From: Acidobacteria bacterium UBA7540
GTDB lineage: Bacteria; Acidobacteriota; Terriglobia; UBA7540
Length of the DNA: 33,225 nucleotides
Assembly: GCA_002478145.1 (NCBI GenBank)
Contig: DLMI01000199.1
Span: 1-33,225, forward strand
Direction of reading: 5' to 3'
The position numbers and the translations under genes were made by a program. Below are positions 24,800 through 33,225 of the stretch, one piece after another (within the stretch, counting starts at the first letter, position 1; each line of letters starts with the position of its first letter). Below the pieces are notes generated by a model. That model ran no database searches. It was not told the DNA's origin and saw nothing but the letters and a program-made list of their open reading frames with translations.

Positions 24800-26569
24800 T
24801 TAGGGTCTAAGCTGGCTGGTTGCTGCCTTTAATCCCACGCCATGCACGGGCGAGCTATGCAAGTTGTCTTCTCCTTCCCTGATCGTCACGATCTGCCGAG
24901 ACTTGACGTCGCTGAACCTTTGCACTAGTCCCGAAGGCCAGTGGACTTCCAGCTTGTCGATCATTGTGCTGGTTCCTAACCCGAACAGGGCACGCGGATC
25001 GCTGCTCGAGCAGAAACTGCCACTCTGATGGACCTCTTGCATCTGTTCAAGTCCTCCTGCGCGCACTATCACCCTGGCGCCGAGACCATCACGATTGCTG
25101 CGTGTTCCTATTAAGCGCACCAGAATCCATTGAGCGTCTGGCAGCGAATCACACCGGAGCAACCAAGGTCCGGCATCCAAATTTTCCACCACCACATCGA
25201 TATCTCCGTCGTTGTACAATTCCCCGAAGGCTGCTCCTCTCCCCAGTTCCGTGCGCAAAAGGTCGCTTCCAAGCGAGGCCGTCACGTCTTTAAACGTTCC
25301 GTTCCGCTGGTTTTGAAGTACCTGGGGGTGTTGCTTGTACCCGGCGTCCATGTGCCACTGGTCGACTTCCGGGTACACATGACCGTTGACGATGAAGAGG
25401 TCGGGCCAGCCGTCTAGGTCGTAATCGATGAATTTGGTGGCCCAGCTTACCATCGGCGATTTCACCGATACGATTTGAGCCTCCTCAGTCACATCCCTGA
25501 AAATCCCATGGCCCATGTTCTGGTAGAGAGTGTCATAGTCATCCGCGAAATGCCCGACAATAAGGTCGAGCCAACCATCGTGATTGTAATCGCCAGAATC
25601 GGCACCCATGCCTGCCTGTTCCATTCCGTCGCCGCTGTAAGCACAGCCCGCCGTGGCCCCGATCTCCTCAAAGGTGCCGTTCCCGCGGTTGTGAAAAAAC
25701 AAGTTCGGAGTGCTGTCACATGCCACGAACAGGTCCGGCCATCCATCGTTTTCGGCATCCATCCAAAGCGGCGTGAAGCCGTAACAGCCGGGCACCTGGG
25801 TGCCCAGGGCCTTTCGAGTCACATCCGTGAAGGTTCCGTCTCCGTTGTTGTGGTAAAGGATGCCGGCCAATGGTTTGAGCCCACGCGGCCCGCACATAAC
25901 CGGAGCGCCCCGGTACTGGCAGAAGGAGGTACTGCCCTTTTCAGGAACTTCGTCCCGCCGAAAATCAATGTACCGTGCCACATAAAGGTCCAAGTAGCCA
26001 TCACGATCGTAGTCTCCCCAGGCAGCTCCGGTGCTCCAACCTCCTGCCGCGACTCCCGCCTTCGCGGTGACGTCCGTGAAGGTCCCATCGCAGTTGTTGT
26101 GGTACAGTTTGTTCTGGCCGTAGTAGGTCACGTAGAGGTCGACACAGCCGTCGTTATCATAGTCAGCGGCGGCGACCCCCATACCCCAGCCCCAGGAACC
26201 CAATCCTGCGGCCTCGGTCACATCTGTGAAGGTGCCATCTCGGTTGTTTCGAAAGAGCTTGTTTCTATGGGGACGAGGCGCCCGAGGATTTTCCAACTCC
26301 TCGAAGGTAGCACCACTGACTAAGAAGATGTCCGGCCAACCGTCACCGTTATAATCAAAAATAGCTGCTCCCCCTCCCTTTGCTTCCAGAATATAGTCTT
26401 TTTGCGGCCCACCTGAGACGTCATGGAAACTGTCAATACCCGCCATCCGACTCACTTCCACGAACTGCACCTTCGACTTCGAAACGTTTTCTGAGCGCAA
26501 GGGAGGGCCAGTTCTCAGAGCGAACCAGCCTGAAACACCTAAGACTAGGGCTGCAATAACCCATTTCAT
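24800..26569 (-). CDS. CRTAC1-like FG-GAP/VCBS protein with ASPIC/UnbV C-domain
   Basis: A 589-residue protein on the minus strand. It has an N-terminal membrane anchor or signal (VIAALVLGVSGWFAL), then FG-GAP/VCBS repeats with calcium-binding DxDxDG loops: FDYNGDGWPDIFLVSG, ADYDNDGCVDLYVTYYG, GDYDRDGYLDLYVARY, GDYNHDGWLDLIVGHF, IDYDLDGWPDLFIVNG. The repeats form an integrin-like beta propeller. The C-terminal 90 residues (GTRSNRDGLGARVIVRAGG to VHWPSGLVQRFSDV) are the ASPIC/UnbV domain. Such proteins are exported and often adjoin TPR proteins, as here. Function is unknown; extracellular carbohydrate or protein binding is inferred. Confidence 0.9.
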   Translation of the reverse strand: MKWVIAALVLGVSGWFALRTGPPLRSENVSKSKVQFVEVSRMAGIDSFHDVSGGPQKDYILEAKGGGAAIFDYNGDGWPDIFLVSGATFEELENPRAPRPHRNKLFRNNRDGTFTDVTEAAGLGSWGWGMGVAAADYDNDGCVDLYVTYYGQNKLYHNNCDGTFTDVTAKAGVAAGGWSTGAAWGDYDRDGYLDLYVARYIDFRRDEVPEKGSTSFCQYRGAPVMCGPRGLKPLAGILYHNNGDGTFTDVTRKALGTQVPGCYGFTPLWMDAENDGWPDLFVACDSTPNLFFHNRGNGTFEEIGATAGCAYSGDGMEQAGMGADSGDYNHDGWLDLIVGHFADDYDTLYQNMGHGIFRDVTEEAQIVSVKSPMVSWATKFIDYDLDGWPDLFIVNGHVYPEVDQWHMDAGYKQHPQVLQNQRNGTFKDVTASLGSDLLRTELGRGAAFGELYNDGDIDVVVENLDAGPWLLRCDSLPDAQWILVRLIGTRSNRDGLGARVIVRAGGLEQMQEVHQSGSFCSSSDPRALFGLGTSTMIDKLEVHWPSGLVQRFSDVKSRQIVTIREGEDNLHSSPVHGVGLKAATSQLRP

Positions 26570-26802
26570 AGGATGTGTCTCTTGAGGTTGACTAAAAAAC
26601 TCCTCGTCTGGGTGTCTCTCAAGGGAAGAGATGTCGAAATAGTGTCACCCCAGGAGGCAATCAGAACCCCTTCGACTTCGAGATTACGCCGACCCGACCA
26701 GACCACATCATATATGAGCGTGCGTCGCGCTTCAAGAATTTTGTGGTCCGTTTTGTAGCGCGAAATGGAAAGATCACAGCAGACGGCGGAGCCGCAGGTC
26801 AT
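26566..26802 (-). CDS. Possible small ORF overlapping the CRTAC1-like start
   Basis: A 78-residue frame on the minus strand whose stop overlaps the ATG of the CRTAC1-like gene by four bases (ATGA), the classic arrangement for coupled translation. The sequence (LEARRTLIYDVVWSGRRNLE) matches nothing I recognise. There is no clear ribosome binding site before ATG 26802. It could be a real leader gene, a tail fragment of an older gene, or chance. Confidence 0.25.
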   Translation of the reverse strand: MTCGSAVCCDLSISRYKTDHKILEARRTLIYDVVWSGRRNLEVEGVLIASWGDTISTSLPLRDTQTRSFLVNLKRHIL

Positions 26803-27196
26803 CGCGACCGGATTGAGCCCGATTGGACAAGCCTGCGACCGAATCGTCCGCTCCCAAAGCGAGATAAGTTAGTGCCGACTTCTTGACCTTCTCTCCGGAC
26901 TTAATTAGACCTTTATTCGAACAATAAAGAATGGGTGGCTTGACAATTTTCACCCTCGGGGGTTATCATTAACTCAGTTTTGGCGTCGAGACAGAGCTAA
27001 CTGCTAGACATCTGGGCAGCCAAGCGGGAAAAAGTTCGGCGCTTACTTCGCAGTTTTTGCTGGAGCCCCAAACGAGGAGGGGCGGTTTTTGCCTGGAATC
27101 CGGCGTGGCGATTTAAACAGAAGAAGAACGTTCAATCGTACTTTTGACCGCGCTTGCATTGCATTCTGCGACCGAGCGGTTCGGAGATGTGACTAT
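26570..27196. other. Divergent intergenic region
   Basis: It separates the minus-strand CRTAC1/TPR pair from the plus-strand aldolase genes. It contains a good sigma-70-type promoter for the plus strand (26940-26969) and possibly the small minus-strand ORF at 26566-26802. The 225 bases between promoter and ATG 27197 form a long untranslated leader with no recognised riboswitch. Confidence 0.5.
26940..26969 (+). promoter_or_regulatory. Sigma-70-type promoter
   Basis: TTGACA at 26940-26945 and TATCAT at 26964-26969, spacer 18 bases. This is the best promoter match seen in the window and faces the aldolase-to-mannosidase gene series. Confidence 0.6.
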
Positions 27197-28036
27197 ATGG
27201 GAACACTTATTCAAGACGCGAGGAATGATTCTTTTCCGCGGAGTACTATCCTGGGATTATGGCAGCAATTTCCGATTCCGATGGTTTCATATTATCTGGC
27301 GCAGATGCGGTGGGATTGTGTGATCCTGGATATGCAGCATGGGTGTTTGAATCTCGAGACTGCGTACGATTGCATTCATGTTATTCGTGCCGCTGGTGTC
27401 CAGCCATGGGTTCGCGTTTCGATTAGTAGCCCTAACGAAGTTCAGAAAATGCTGGACTTGGGTGCTCTGGGGATTATTGTTCCCATGGTGAACTCGGTGA
27501 AGGAAGCTCAAGAACTGGCGTCGGCGGCTAAATACCCTCCGTTAGGAAGCCGCTCCCTAGGCGGAGACTTCCGATATACGTATGGTGACCGCTACCCAGA
27601 GGAAGCCAACGCCGCGACTAAATTGCTGGTTCAAGTGGAACACATCCGCTCCATCGAGGTTGTGGAAGAATTAGTGGCCGTCGAAGGCGTAGATGGGTGC
27701 TTTATCGGTCCCACCGATCTGGCGTTGTCCATGGGCTTGCCTCGAAGCGGTTTCGAAAGTGATCTCAAGCACCGTTTGGCCATTCAACGTACGCTAGATG
27801 CGTGCGCTTGCTTCAACAAATTGAGCTGTTGCAACTGTTATTCCGTCGATGAAGCCAAAGAAAAGGCAAATCAGGGATTTCAATGCCTAACTCTGCAATC
27901 CGACGCCGATCATTTTGTGGCTGCCGTTAAGAAACTTTTGGCGGAGCTTCGCGCAGCGACGCGAAGCCAACCTGTCGCCGCTTTCACTCGTCCGACCGAA
28001 ATGATATCTGAACTCCCTTCTGAAAAGAGGTCCTAA
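27197..28036 (+). CDS. HpcH/HpaI-family aldolase
   Basis: A 279-residue class II pyruvate-dependent aldolase. It shows WDCVILDMQHGCLNLE with catalytic His48, PWVRVS with the active-site Arg, GALGIIVPMVNSVKEAQ, QVEHIRSIEVVEEL with a metal-binding Glu and GVDGCFIGPTDLALSMG with the metal-binding Asp. Such enzymes cleave 2-keto-3-deoxy sugar acids or 4-hydroxy-2-oxo acids to pyruvate and an aldehyde. ATG 27197 is preferred, since the 36 residues before it look non-coding and GGAG lies 10 bases upstream. Its stop overlaps the start of the next gene (TAATG), implying a coupled operon. Confidence 0.85.
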   Translation: MGTLIQDARNDSFPRSTILGLWQQFPIPMVSYYLAQMRWDCVILDMQHGCLNLETAYDCIHVIRAAGVQPWVRVSISSPNEVQKMLDLGALGIIVPMVNSVKEAQELASAAKYPPLGSRSLGGDFRYTYGDRYPEEANAATKLLVQVEHIRSIEVVEELVAVEGVDGCFIGPTDLALSMGLPRSGFESDLKHRLAIQRTLDACACFNKLSCCNCYSVDEAKEKANQGFQCLTLQSDADHFVAAVKKLLAELRAATRSQPVAAFTRPTEMISELPSEKRS

Positions 28037-28813
28037 TGAATTATCGGCTGCGTACATTCAAGGTTGCTGAGTGTTTGGCCCCAGGGCCTCTTAACTATAT
28101 ACATGAGCCACTGGGACCTTTTGGATGAGGGTCCACATTTCACCTGGCTCGTGCAAGGGGGAGGGCGAACCATTTTGATCAACACAGGGCTACCGCAAAA
28201 GCCCGAGGACCTCAAGAATCTCAATGCCGCGTGTTTGGCTTTTCATCCCAAGAATGAATTCCTTCCGGATCGGATTTGGCCGCCGCAAAAAGTTTTGTCA
28301 GAAGTAGGTGTCAAACCAGAGGACGTGGATGCGGTTCTGATCATTTCGATGGGCGCCTACGCGACTGGCAGTCTTGAGTTGTTTCGGAACGCACAGATTT
28401 ACCTCTCCCGCACTGGTTGGATTGATTTCTTGGCTCCCAAACGACCCTTGCTTGTGGCCCGCGGTGGTGTTTTTACCGACTCCACGCTGACCTATGTGAT
28501 CACTGAAGCTTGGGAACGACTTCACCTGGTAGGGGACGAAGAGGAGCTTTTTGAGGGAATCAAGATGTTCTGGGTAGGATGTCACCATCGAGGCTCCATG
28601 GCAGTTTCCATTCAAACGGCAAAGGGGAAGGTCGTCATTGCGGATCCTATCTTTCGATACGACAACTTCGAGAAGAGCATTCCGATCGGGGTGTTGGAGA
28701 ACCTCTTTGAGTTCTATGATGCTCTCGATCGCATTCGCAAAGAGGCAGACATAGTGATTCCAACACACGATAATGAGCTTCTCGTTCGTTTCCCGAACGG
28801 TATCATTGCGTAG
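28036..28813 (+). CDS. Metallo-beta-lactamase-fold protein lacking HxHxDH, with a likely N-terminal frameshift
   Basis: The C-terminal 235 residues follow the AHL-lactonase-like branch: GGGRTILINTGLP, DVDAVLI, LELFRNAQIYLSRTGWIDF, CHHRGSMAVSI and IVIPTHDNELL. In place of THLHxDHxG it reads ISMGAYATGS, so the first metal site is gone while later His and Asp remain. A natural start exists at ATG 28036, overlapping the aldolase stop and preceded by AAGAGG, giving MNYRLRTFKVAECLAPGP, but that frame leaves the family sequence near 28095 and one base must be skipped to reach YMSHWD. The in-frame start in the main frame (ATG 28103) has no ribosome binding site. Either a recent frameshift or a sequence error is likely. 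Confidence 0.6.
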
Positions 28814-28824
28814 GGAGGCACAAC

Positions 28825-29985
28825 ATGTCAGTTATAAAGCGAAGAGTTAAAATAGGCGTGGTTGGGACGGGTTGGTGGGCGACTTATGCGCACATTCCCG
28901 CCCTGTTGGCGAGATCGGAAGTTGAACTCGTGGCCCTCTGCGATCGATCATTAGAAAAGGTTCGCAGAGCTGCTGAAGTTTATAGGGTACCCAGATTTTA
29001 TACGGACTGGCGAAAAATGTTCGAGAGTGAGGCCATGGATGGGGTAGTGGTCGCCACATCGCATGCTGCCCATTACGAGGTCGCCAAAGCCGCTTTAGAG
29101 AATAAGTGGCACGTCTTATTGGAAAAGCCCATGGTGCTTAAGACAAGCGAAGCAAGCGAACTGGTTGAGTTGGCGAATCGTAACGGGCTGCAGATCGTGA
29201 TGAGTACGCCCTGGAATTACACTTCTCACGTCCGTCGGGGACGCGAGGTGATTCTATCTGGGGAGTTGGGAGAAGTTCAGTTGGTATCGAGTCTGTTTGC
29301 TTCAAGCGCATACGAGACGTATCGAGGCAATTTGGATGCTTACTCAGGAGTGATGGAAGCCCCTCTATTCCGACCAGGAGCAGACGAGAACTCCGATCCA
29401 GATCGAGGAGGAGGGCAAGGCTACTGCCAAGTGAGCCATTCGGCTACACTCGCCTTCTGGGTCACTGGTTTGAGTGCTCAGGAGGTGAGCGCCCACATGA
29501 ATTATTTCGATGTTAAAGTCGACGTGGCGGATTCTGTCAACTTGCGGTTGGACAACGGTGCAGTGGGAGTGTTAGCCAGCACCGGAAATCTTCACCCTGG
29601 CGATCCGGACCAACACACTTTGTCGGTGTATTGCAGCCGCGGTTATCTGATCCTGGATATGGGCGCCGGAACCCTGATGATACGGAAACACGATGGTACA
29701 GTCGAATGTCCACCGCCTCTAAAGGCGGAAGAGCGCTATCCGCGTTTTGCTCCAGCAGACCATTTTGTGGGATTGATTCTCGGCATTAGTGAGAATCTCT
29801 CTCCAGGCGAGCTGGGACAAGAGACTGTGAACTTCTTGGATGCAGTTTACAAGTCAGCGGCCAATGGCGGAGCCTCGGTCAGCGTGGAACCGACAAGTCA
29901 CGCTAGCGGGCGGCCTGGACCGACAAATAACAATCATATCGATGAGTCGGTTACCGGAGGGGCTTGGCGAAGGAAAGCAGCGTAA
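28825..29985 (+). CDS. Gfo/Idh/MocA-family oxidoreductase
   Basis: A 386-residue NAD(P)-dependent dehydrogenase. The Rossmann domain opens VKIGVVGTGWWATYAHIPAL and contains VVVATSHAAHYEVAKAAL and LLEKPMVL, whose EKP motif holds the catalytic Lys. The C-terminal domain has GGGQGYCQVSHSATLAFWV, with residues at the usual catalytic position. Family members oxidise inositols, aldoses and glycosidic sugars. GGGAGG precedes ATG 28825, eleven bases after the MBL gene, so it belongs to the aldolase operon. It probably acts on a sugar or sugar acid released near the alpha-mannosidase. Confidence 0.87.
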   Translation: MSVIKRRVKIGVVGTGWWATYAHIPALLARSEVELVALCDRSLEKVRRAAEVYRVPRFYTDWRKMFESEAMDGVVVATSHAAHYEVAKAALENKWHVLLEKPMVLKTSEASELVELANRNGLQIVMSTPWNYTSHVRRGREVILSGELGEVQLVSSLFASSAYETYRGNLDAYSGVMEAPLFRPGADENSDPDRGGGQGYCQVSHSATLAFWVTGLSAQEVSAHMNYFDVKVDVADSVNLRLDNGAVGVLASTGNLHPGDPDQHTLSVYCSRGYLILDMGAGTLMIRKHDGTVECPPPLKAEERYPRFAPADHFVGLILGISENLSPGELGQETVNFLDAVYKSAANGGASVSVEPTSHASGRPGPTNNNHIDESVTGGAWRRKAA

Positions 29986-30482
29986 CGACTGAAAAGCAAG
30001 TCAACACTTATCACGAATACGATTACCTCCGCATCCCAAGAATTTTTGCGCTTGAAGAAACAGGCGAACTGACCGCTGAACCAGACCGGCAACTGAAGTT
30101 TGTGCTAACAGAGCGGCAGGATGGACTGGACTATGGTGCAAAGTCTATGTGGATGCTGAAAGTGAGAAAAAGTCCGCGGCATCCGAATAACGGTGTGCTC
30201 GACCCTGAAGTGGACGAATATAGTAGAAATTTGGTTCGCCGTCACAGAAGCAACCATTTAAAATGGCTGCCCCCAAGTCATTCCACCTCCCCAATACGCC
30301 TCGCGCGTTTACCAATGTGTCTGGGATCTGGTTTGCTCGTGATGAAGCGCGAGCCTGATAATTCTCTGAATAATGTTAGCAAAGATCAGGTCGGAATCAG
30401 CCTTGACCTGCGCTACCGGCCGACAGGTCAAGCCTTTCGCAAACTTAAGCTCCCCGGGTTTGTTGCCAGAAATGCGGCGTAG
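29964..30482 (+). pseudogene. Unrecognised ORF ending in a PhyH-like tail
   Basis: An open frame of 172 residues overlapping the end of the oxidoreductase by 22 bases. Residues 1-95 (HEYDYLRIPRIFALEETGEL, YGAKSMWMLKVRKSPRHPNN) look protein-like but match no family I recognise. Residues 131-172 (NNVSKDQVGISLDLRYRPTG, KLPGFVARNAA) match the C-terminal end of another phytanoyl-CoA dioxygenase type, in which NxS---RISLD-RYQP-GQ and PGFVARS are typical. Between them, around 30263-30355, a different frame gives a short run KSFHLPNTPRAFTNVSG. This mix suggests joined remnants rather than one gene. Confidence 0.45.
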
Positions 30483-30643
30483 CCAAAAAGGGTGTTGCGA
30501 AACCCTCCGGCGTGGACACGAACTTGATAGCAAACTCATGATAGATTGGTCCAGTCGACAGAGGACAAGCGTTATGTCCGGAAGGCAAACATGTGGAATC
30601 CTAAATACCCGAGATACGTTGAAACTCAGTGCCTACGAGGATC
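30483..30643. other. Gap before the alpha-mannosidase
   Basis: About 160 bases with no recognised gene; short open frames only. Likely continuation of the decayed stretch. An ACGAGG word just before ATG 30644 can serve as the ribosome binding site of the mannosidase. Confidence 0.35.
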
Positions 30644-33225
30644 ATGCACCATATTTACTTGACTGAGCGAAAAATCGGCCGCTATCTGGAATTGCTCAAC
30701 CTGATAGTCTACCGAGTGCGGCAGCCGCTGCCGCCCTTTCGGTTTCAGGCAGGAAACGACTCCTTTGTCGCTACAGACGTAGACGATCGTCGCTGGCCCG
30801 TGATCACGCCCGATAGTCCATGGGGGGAGTTTCGGCAGGATTTCACGCTGAGAACGTACTTTACCGTGCCTAAAGATTGGACGGCGCCTGTCGTTCTCTT
30901 ATTACCCATTGGAAACGATCGTCGTGGCGTGAAAGCGTTCAAATCTGATCAGAATTGTGTCTTTGGGATGGCGGAGGATGATCTCTTGGCTCTGCCTCCA
31001 CTGGTTCCCAATCATGTGGAGGTGATGGCATATGTCGACGGCCACGCTTACCAGGCCATGGATGCTTATCATCGAGAGATTTTCTTACCAGAATGTCGGT
31101 GCGATGGGCACCAACACAGTCTGGCGTTGCAAGGTCACCTCGAGCAAGGACCTGCATTGATGGGGCAGCCAGAAATTGTGCAGAAATCCCAACCCACGCA
31201 CGATTTTGTGACATCTGCCCGTGTGGCGTTGGATGTGGCCCGGGAACTGGAAAAAAGTGATCCTATTCGGGTTCGCCTACTTAATATCTTGGATGAGGCG
31301 TTCCATTTGTTGGACCTGCGCGAGCCATTCGGTGAAGACTTTCACAAGAGCGTAAAGGATGCTCAACAGTTTCTGAATCAGGGGTTAGCTGCGGCGGGCC
31401 CACCACTCGACGTGGACGTCATCGCAATGGGGCAGGCGCATATCGACATTGCTTGGCTTTGGCGAGCCATCAAGACCGGCGAAAAAGCTGGTCGAACTTT
31501 CATCAATGTTTTGAGGTTGATGGAACAGTTCCCCGAATTCCATTTCTCGCAGTCCCAGCCAGCACTTTATGAGTATATGCAGCAGGATCAACCGGAGATT
31601 TTCGACGCTATCAAGCGGAGAGTTGCCGAAGGACGTTCGGAACCCATCAGTGGCATGTGGATCGAGCCTGATTGTAATCTAAGCGGTGCGGAAGCTCTTG
31701 CCCGGCAGTTTCTTCTGGGCCGTGCCTACTTCCGGCAACAGTTCGGACCCGGCGCCGATTCTCTTGTACTTTACCTGCTCGACGCCTTCGGCTTGCCCGC
31801 GTCATTGCCTCAGTTAACCCTTCAGGCCGGACTGAAGTTTTTTACCACCTCGAAGATCGGATGCAGTCAGTACAACCGGCTTCCTTACGACACATTCTGG
31901 TGGCAAGGACTGGATGGCACTCAAATCTTAACGCATCTCAACACTATTCCCGGGGCGGACGGGAGAGCGTGCAACACCATCAGTGACCAGAGCGCTCGAG
32001 CCATTTTGGGGGCTTGGAGAAACTATCAAGAAAAGGAACTGCATTCAGAACTGCTCGTTTACTATGGATGGGGTGATGGAGGCGGCGGACCGACTCGTGA
32101 ACTATTGGAGAACAGCCGCCGATTGGCGCAACATCCGGGAGTTCCAAGGGTGAGGTTAGGAAAGGCCAGCGAATTTTTTGAGCGTCTTGAAACCCATGCT
32201 GAGCGCTTCCCTGTCTGGAATGGTGAACTCTACCTGGAGTATCACCGTGGTGTTTACACCAGCCAGGCTCAACTCAAGCGTGCCAATCGCAAGTGCGAGT
32301 TTCTATTGCATGATGCGGAGTTCCTCGCGGCATGGGCCTCCTTAGCAATCGGATGCCCCTATCCACAAGCTGAATTGACGTGTGCTTGGAAACTGCTCTG
32401 TTTGAATCAGTTTCACGACATCATTGCCGGTGCCTGTATTGCTCAGGTCAACGCAGACAGTCTGCTCGATTATGATGTTATTCGCAGCGTCGGAGAACGA
32501 GTGCGAGATACCGCACTGGAGGCACTGTCTCGTCGAGTTCCCAAAGCAGCCTCTTTTGTGGCTGTCAACCCCACCTCGTTTGGAGGACAGCATATTGGCA
32601 TGTTGCAGGAGCGACTTGGCGAGGGCCAAACGCTCACCCATTTGAGCTCTGGTGAGCCTCTGGTCGTTCAAACAGTCGAGAATGGAACGATCGTCGCAGT
32701 GCCTTGCATGGAACCTTATGGGCTGGTGGCGTTGGCCCTAAATAAAGGGGCGGCGCAGCTCTCGTCGGACGGATTGAACGTGTCGCTGCTAAGCCAGGAC
32801 GTTGCTGTCTTGGAGAACGACTTGCTTCGTATTGAATTCGACGACTTTGGAGCCATGACTCGCCTGTTCGACAAGGGCGTCAGTCGTGAGGTGATACCAG
32901 CGGGGCAACGGGGTAACCTCCTCCAAGCCTTTCAAGATCGGCCTTTGAACCGCGATGCCTGGAACATTGAAATCTACTACGAGGAAAAGCAGTGGGATCT
33001 TGCTCAAGCCGCCAGCCTGACGCCCATCGAGCATGGTCCGTTGCGGGCCGGGCTGGAAATCCACCGTCGTCTGCTTAATAGCGAGATGGTACAGCGTGTC
33101 TACCTCTACCGCGGATCTAGGCGTATCGATTTTGAGACGAAACTATATTGGCAGGATCGACATGTGTTACTCAAAGTCGCATTCCCAGTGGACGTCCTAT
33201 CGCCCGTCGCGACGTATGACATTCA
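30644..33225 (+). CDS. Alpha-mannosidase, GH38 family (3' end beyond window)
   Basis: About 860 residues are encoded before the window ends, without a stop. The N-terminal beta-domain is followed by the catalytic domain: GQAHIDIAWLWR (His266 and Asp268, zinc ligands), YLLDAFGLPASLPQ (Asp380, the nucleophile position and zinc ligand), YGWGDGGGGPTRELL (near 475) and NQFHDIIAGACI (His591, Asp592). After this come the beta-sandwich parts (FVAVNPTSFGGQ, NDLLRIEFDDFGAMTRLFDK). GH38 enzymes hydrolyse alpha-mannosides with retention. No signal peptide is seen, so a cytoplasmic enzyme acting on imported oligosaccharides is likely. Bacterial members are usually 850 to 1050 residues, so the missing part is short to moderate. 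Confidence 0.9.
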   Translation, partial: MHHIYLTERKIGRYLELLNLIVYRVRQPLPPFRFQAGNDSFVATDVDDRRWPVITPDSPWGEFRQDFTLRTYFTVPKDWTAPVVLLLPIGNDRRGVKAFKSDQNCVFGMAEDDLLALPPLVPNHVEVMAYVDGHAYQAMDAYHREIFLPECRCDGHQHSLALQGHLEQGPALMGQPEIVQKSQPTHDFVTSARVALDVARELEKSDPIRVRLLNILDEAFHLLDLREPFGEDFHKSVKDAQQFLNQGLAAAGPPLDVDVIAMGQAHIDIAWLWRAIKTGEKAGRTFINVLRLMEQFPEFHFSQSQPALYEYMQQDQPEIFDAIKRRVAEGRSEPISGMWIEPDCNLSGAEALARQFLLGRAYFRQQFGPGADSLVLYLLDAFGLPASLPQLTLQAGLKFFTTSKIGCSQYNRLPYDTFWWQGLDGTQILTHLNTIPGADGRACNTISDQSARAILGAWRNYQEKELHSELLVYYGWGDGGGGPTRELLENSRRLAQHPGVPRVRLGKASEFFERLETHAERFPVWNGELYLEYHRGVYTSQAQLKRANRKCEFLLHDAEFLAAWASLAIGCPYPQAELTCAWKLLCLNQFHDIIAGACIAQVNADSLLDYDVIRSVGERVRDTALEALSRRVPKAASFVAVNPTSFGGQHIGMLQERLGEGQTLTHLSSGEPLVVQTVENGTIVAVPCMEPYGLVALALNKGAAQLSSDGLNVSLLSQDVAVLENDLLRIEFDDFGAMTRLFDKGVSREVIPAGQRGNLLQAFQDRPLNRDAWNIEIYYEEKQWDLAQAASLTPIEHGPLRAGLEIHRRLLNSEMVQRVYLYRGSRRIDFETKLYWQDRHVLLKVAFPVDVLSPVATYDI

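Noticed and set aside
25475..26323. 282-codon plus-strand open frame opposite the CRTAC1-like gene
   Set aside because: It is the complement of FG-GAP repeats with their DxDxDG loops on the minus strand; Val/Ile-rich shadow without a family match.

Overview
The window looks like a chromosomal sugar and carbohydrate-acid catabolism region from a heterotrophic bacterium, most likely Acidobacteriota or a similar soil lineage (Planctomycetota-type gene content is the main alternative). This is inference from gene content: a CRTAC1/ASPIC-UnbV protein next to a large TPR protein, several UroD-like and Gfo/Idh/MocA-type proteins, PhyH dioxygenases, a DUF6259-like glycosidase tail and an exported GH-like family. 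No rRNA, tRNA, transposase, integrase, phage gene or CRISPR array was seen.

Layout. 1-5.3 kb: the end of a RhaT-like sugar permease, then a plus-strand run of L-fucose/L-arabinose isomerase-family protein, RpiB-type isomerase, D-tagatose 3-epimerase-family protein, DhaK and DhaL. This reads as a transport-isomerise-epimerise-phosphorylate module for an unusual ketose. 5.3-9.2 kb: a damaged zone with a DhaK fragment, a UroD-like protein, the small UxaA (SAF) protein, a truncated large UxaA gene joined to a glycosidase tail, a tail fragment of the exported GH-like family, and an RraA-family gene. 9.4-13.3 kb: a nucleotide-sugar cluster with a plant-like GDP-mannose 3,5-epimerase, a divergent GHMP kinase, a tandem nucleotidyltransferase broken by a stop and a frameshift, and a GDP-mannose pyrophosphorylase. 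13.3-17.3 kb: a second glycosidase-tail fragment, a corrinoid-type methyltransferase (UroD superfamily), a PhyH dioxygenase and an aldo/keto reductase. 17.6-22.8 kb: an intact exported GH-like protein and two decayed paralogues. 22.9-26.6 kb, minus strand: TPR protein and CRTAC1-like protein. 27.2-33.2 kb, plus strand: HpaI-type aldolase, a metallo-beta-lactamase-fold protein without its HxHxDH motif, a Gfo/Idh/MocA oxidoreductase, gene debris with a PhyH-like tail, and a GH38 alpha-mannosidase cut by the window end.

Two themes stand out. First, a 15-base box (TTTTTGACAGTACGC) lies 22-24 bases before the start codons of three unrelated genes (isomerase, aldo/keto reductase, exported GH-like protein); at two of them it ends a collinear repeat of about 260 bp with a GC hairpin. 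This suggests a shared regulon or a copied leader cassette. Second, the region carries many truncated paralogues, which implies repeated duplication, recombination and decay. The most distinctive biochemical content is the GDP-mannose/GDP-L-galactose-type cluster with its unusual kinase and doubled nucleotidyltransferase.
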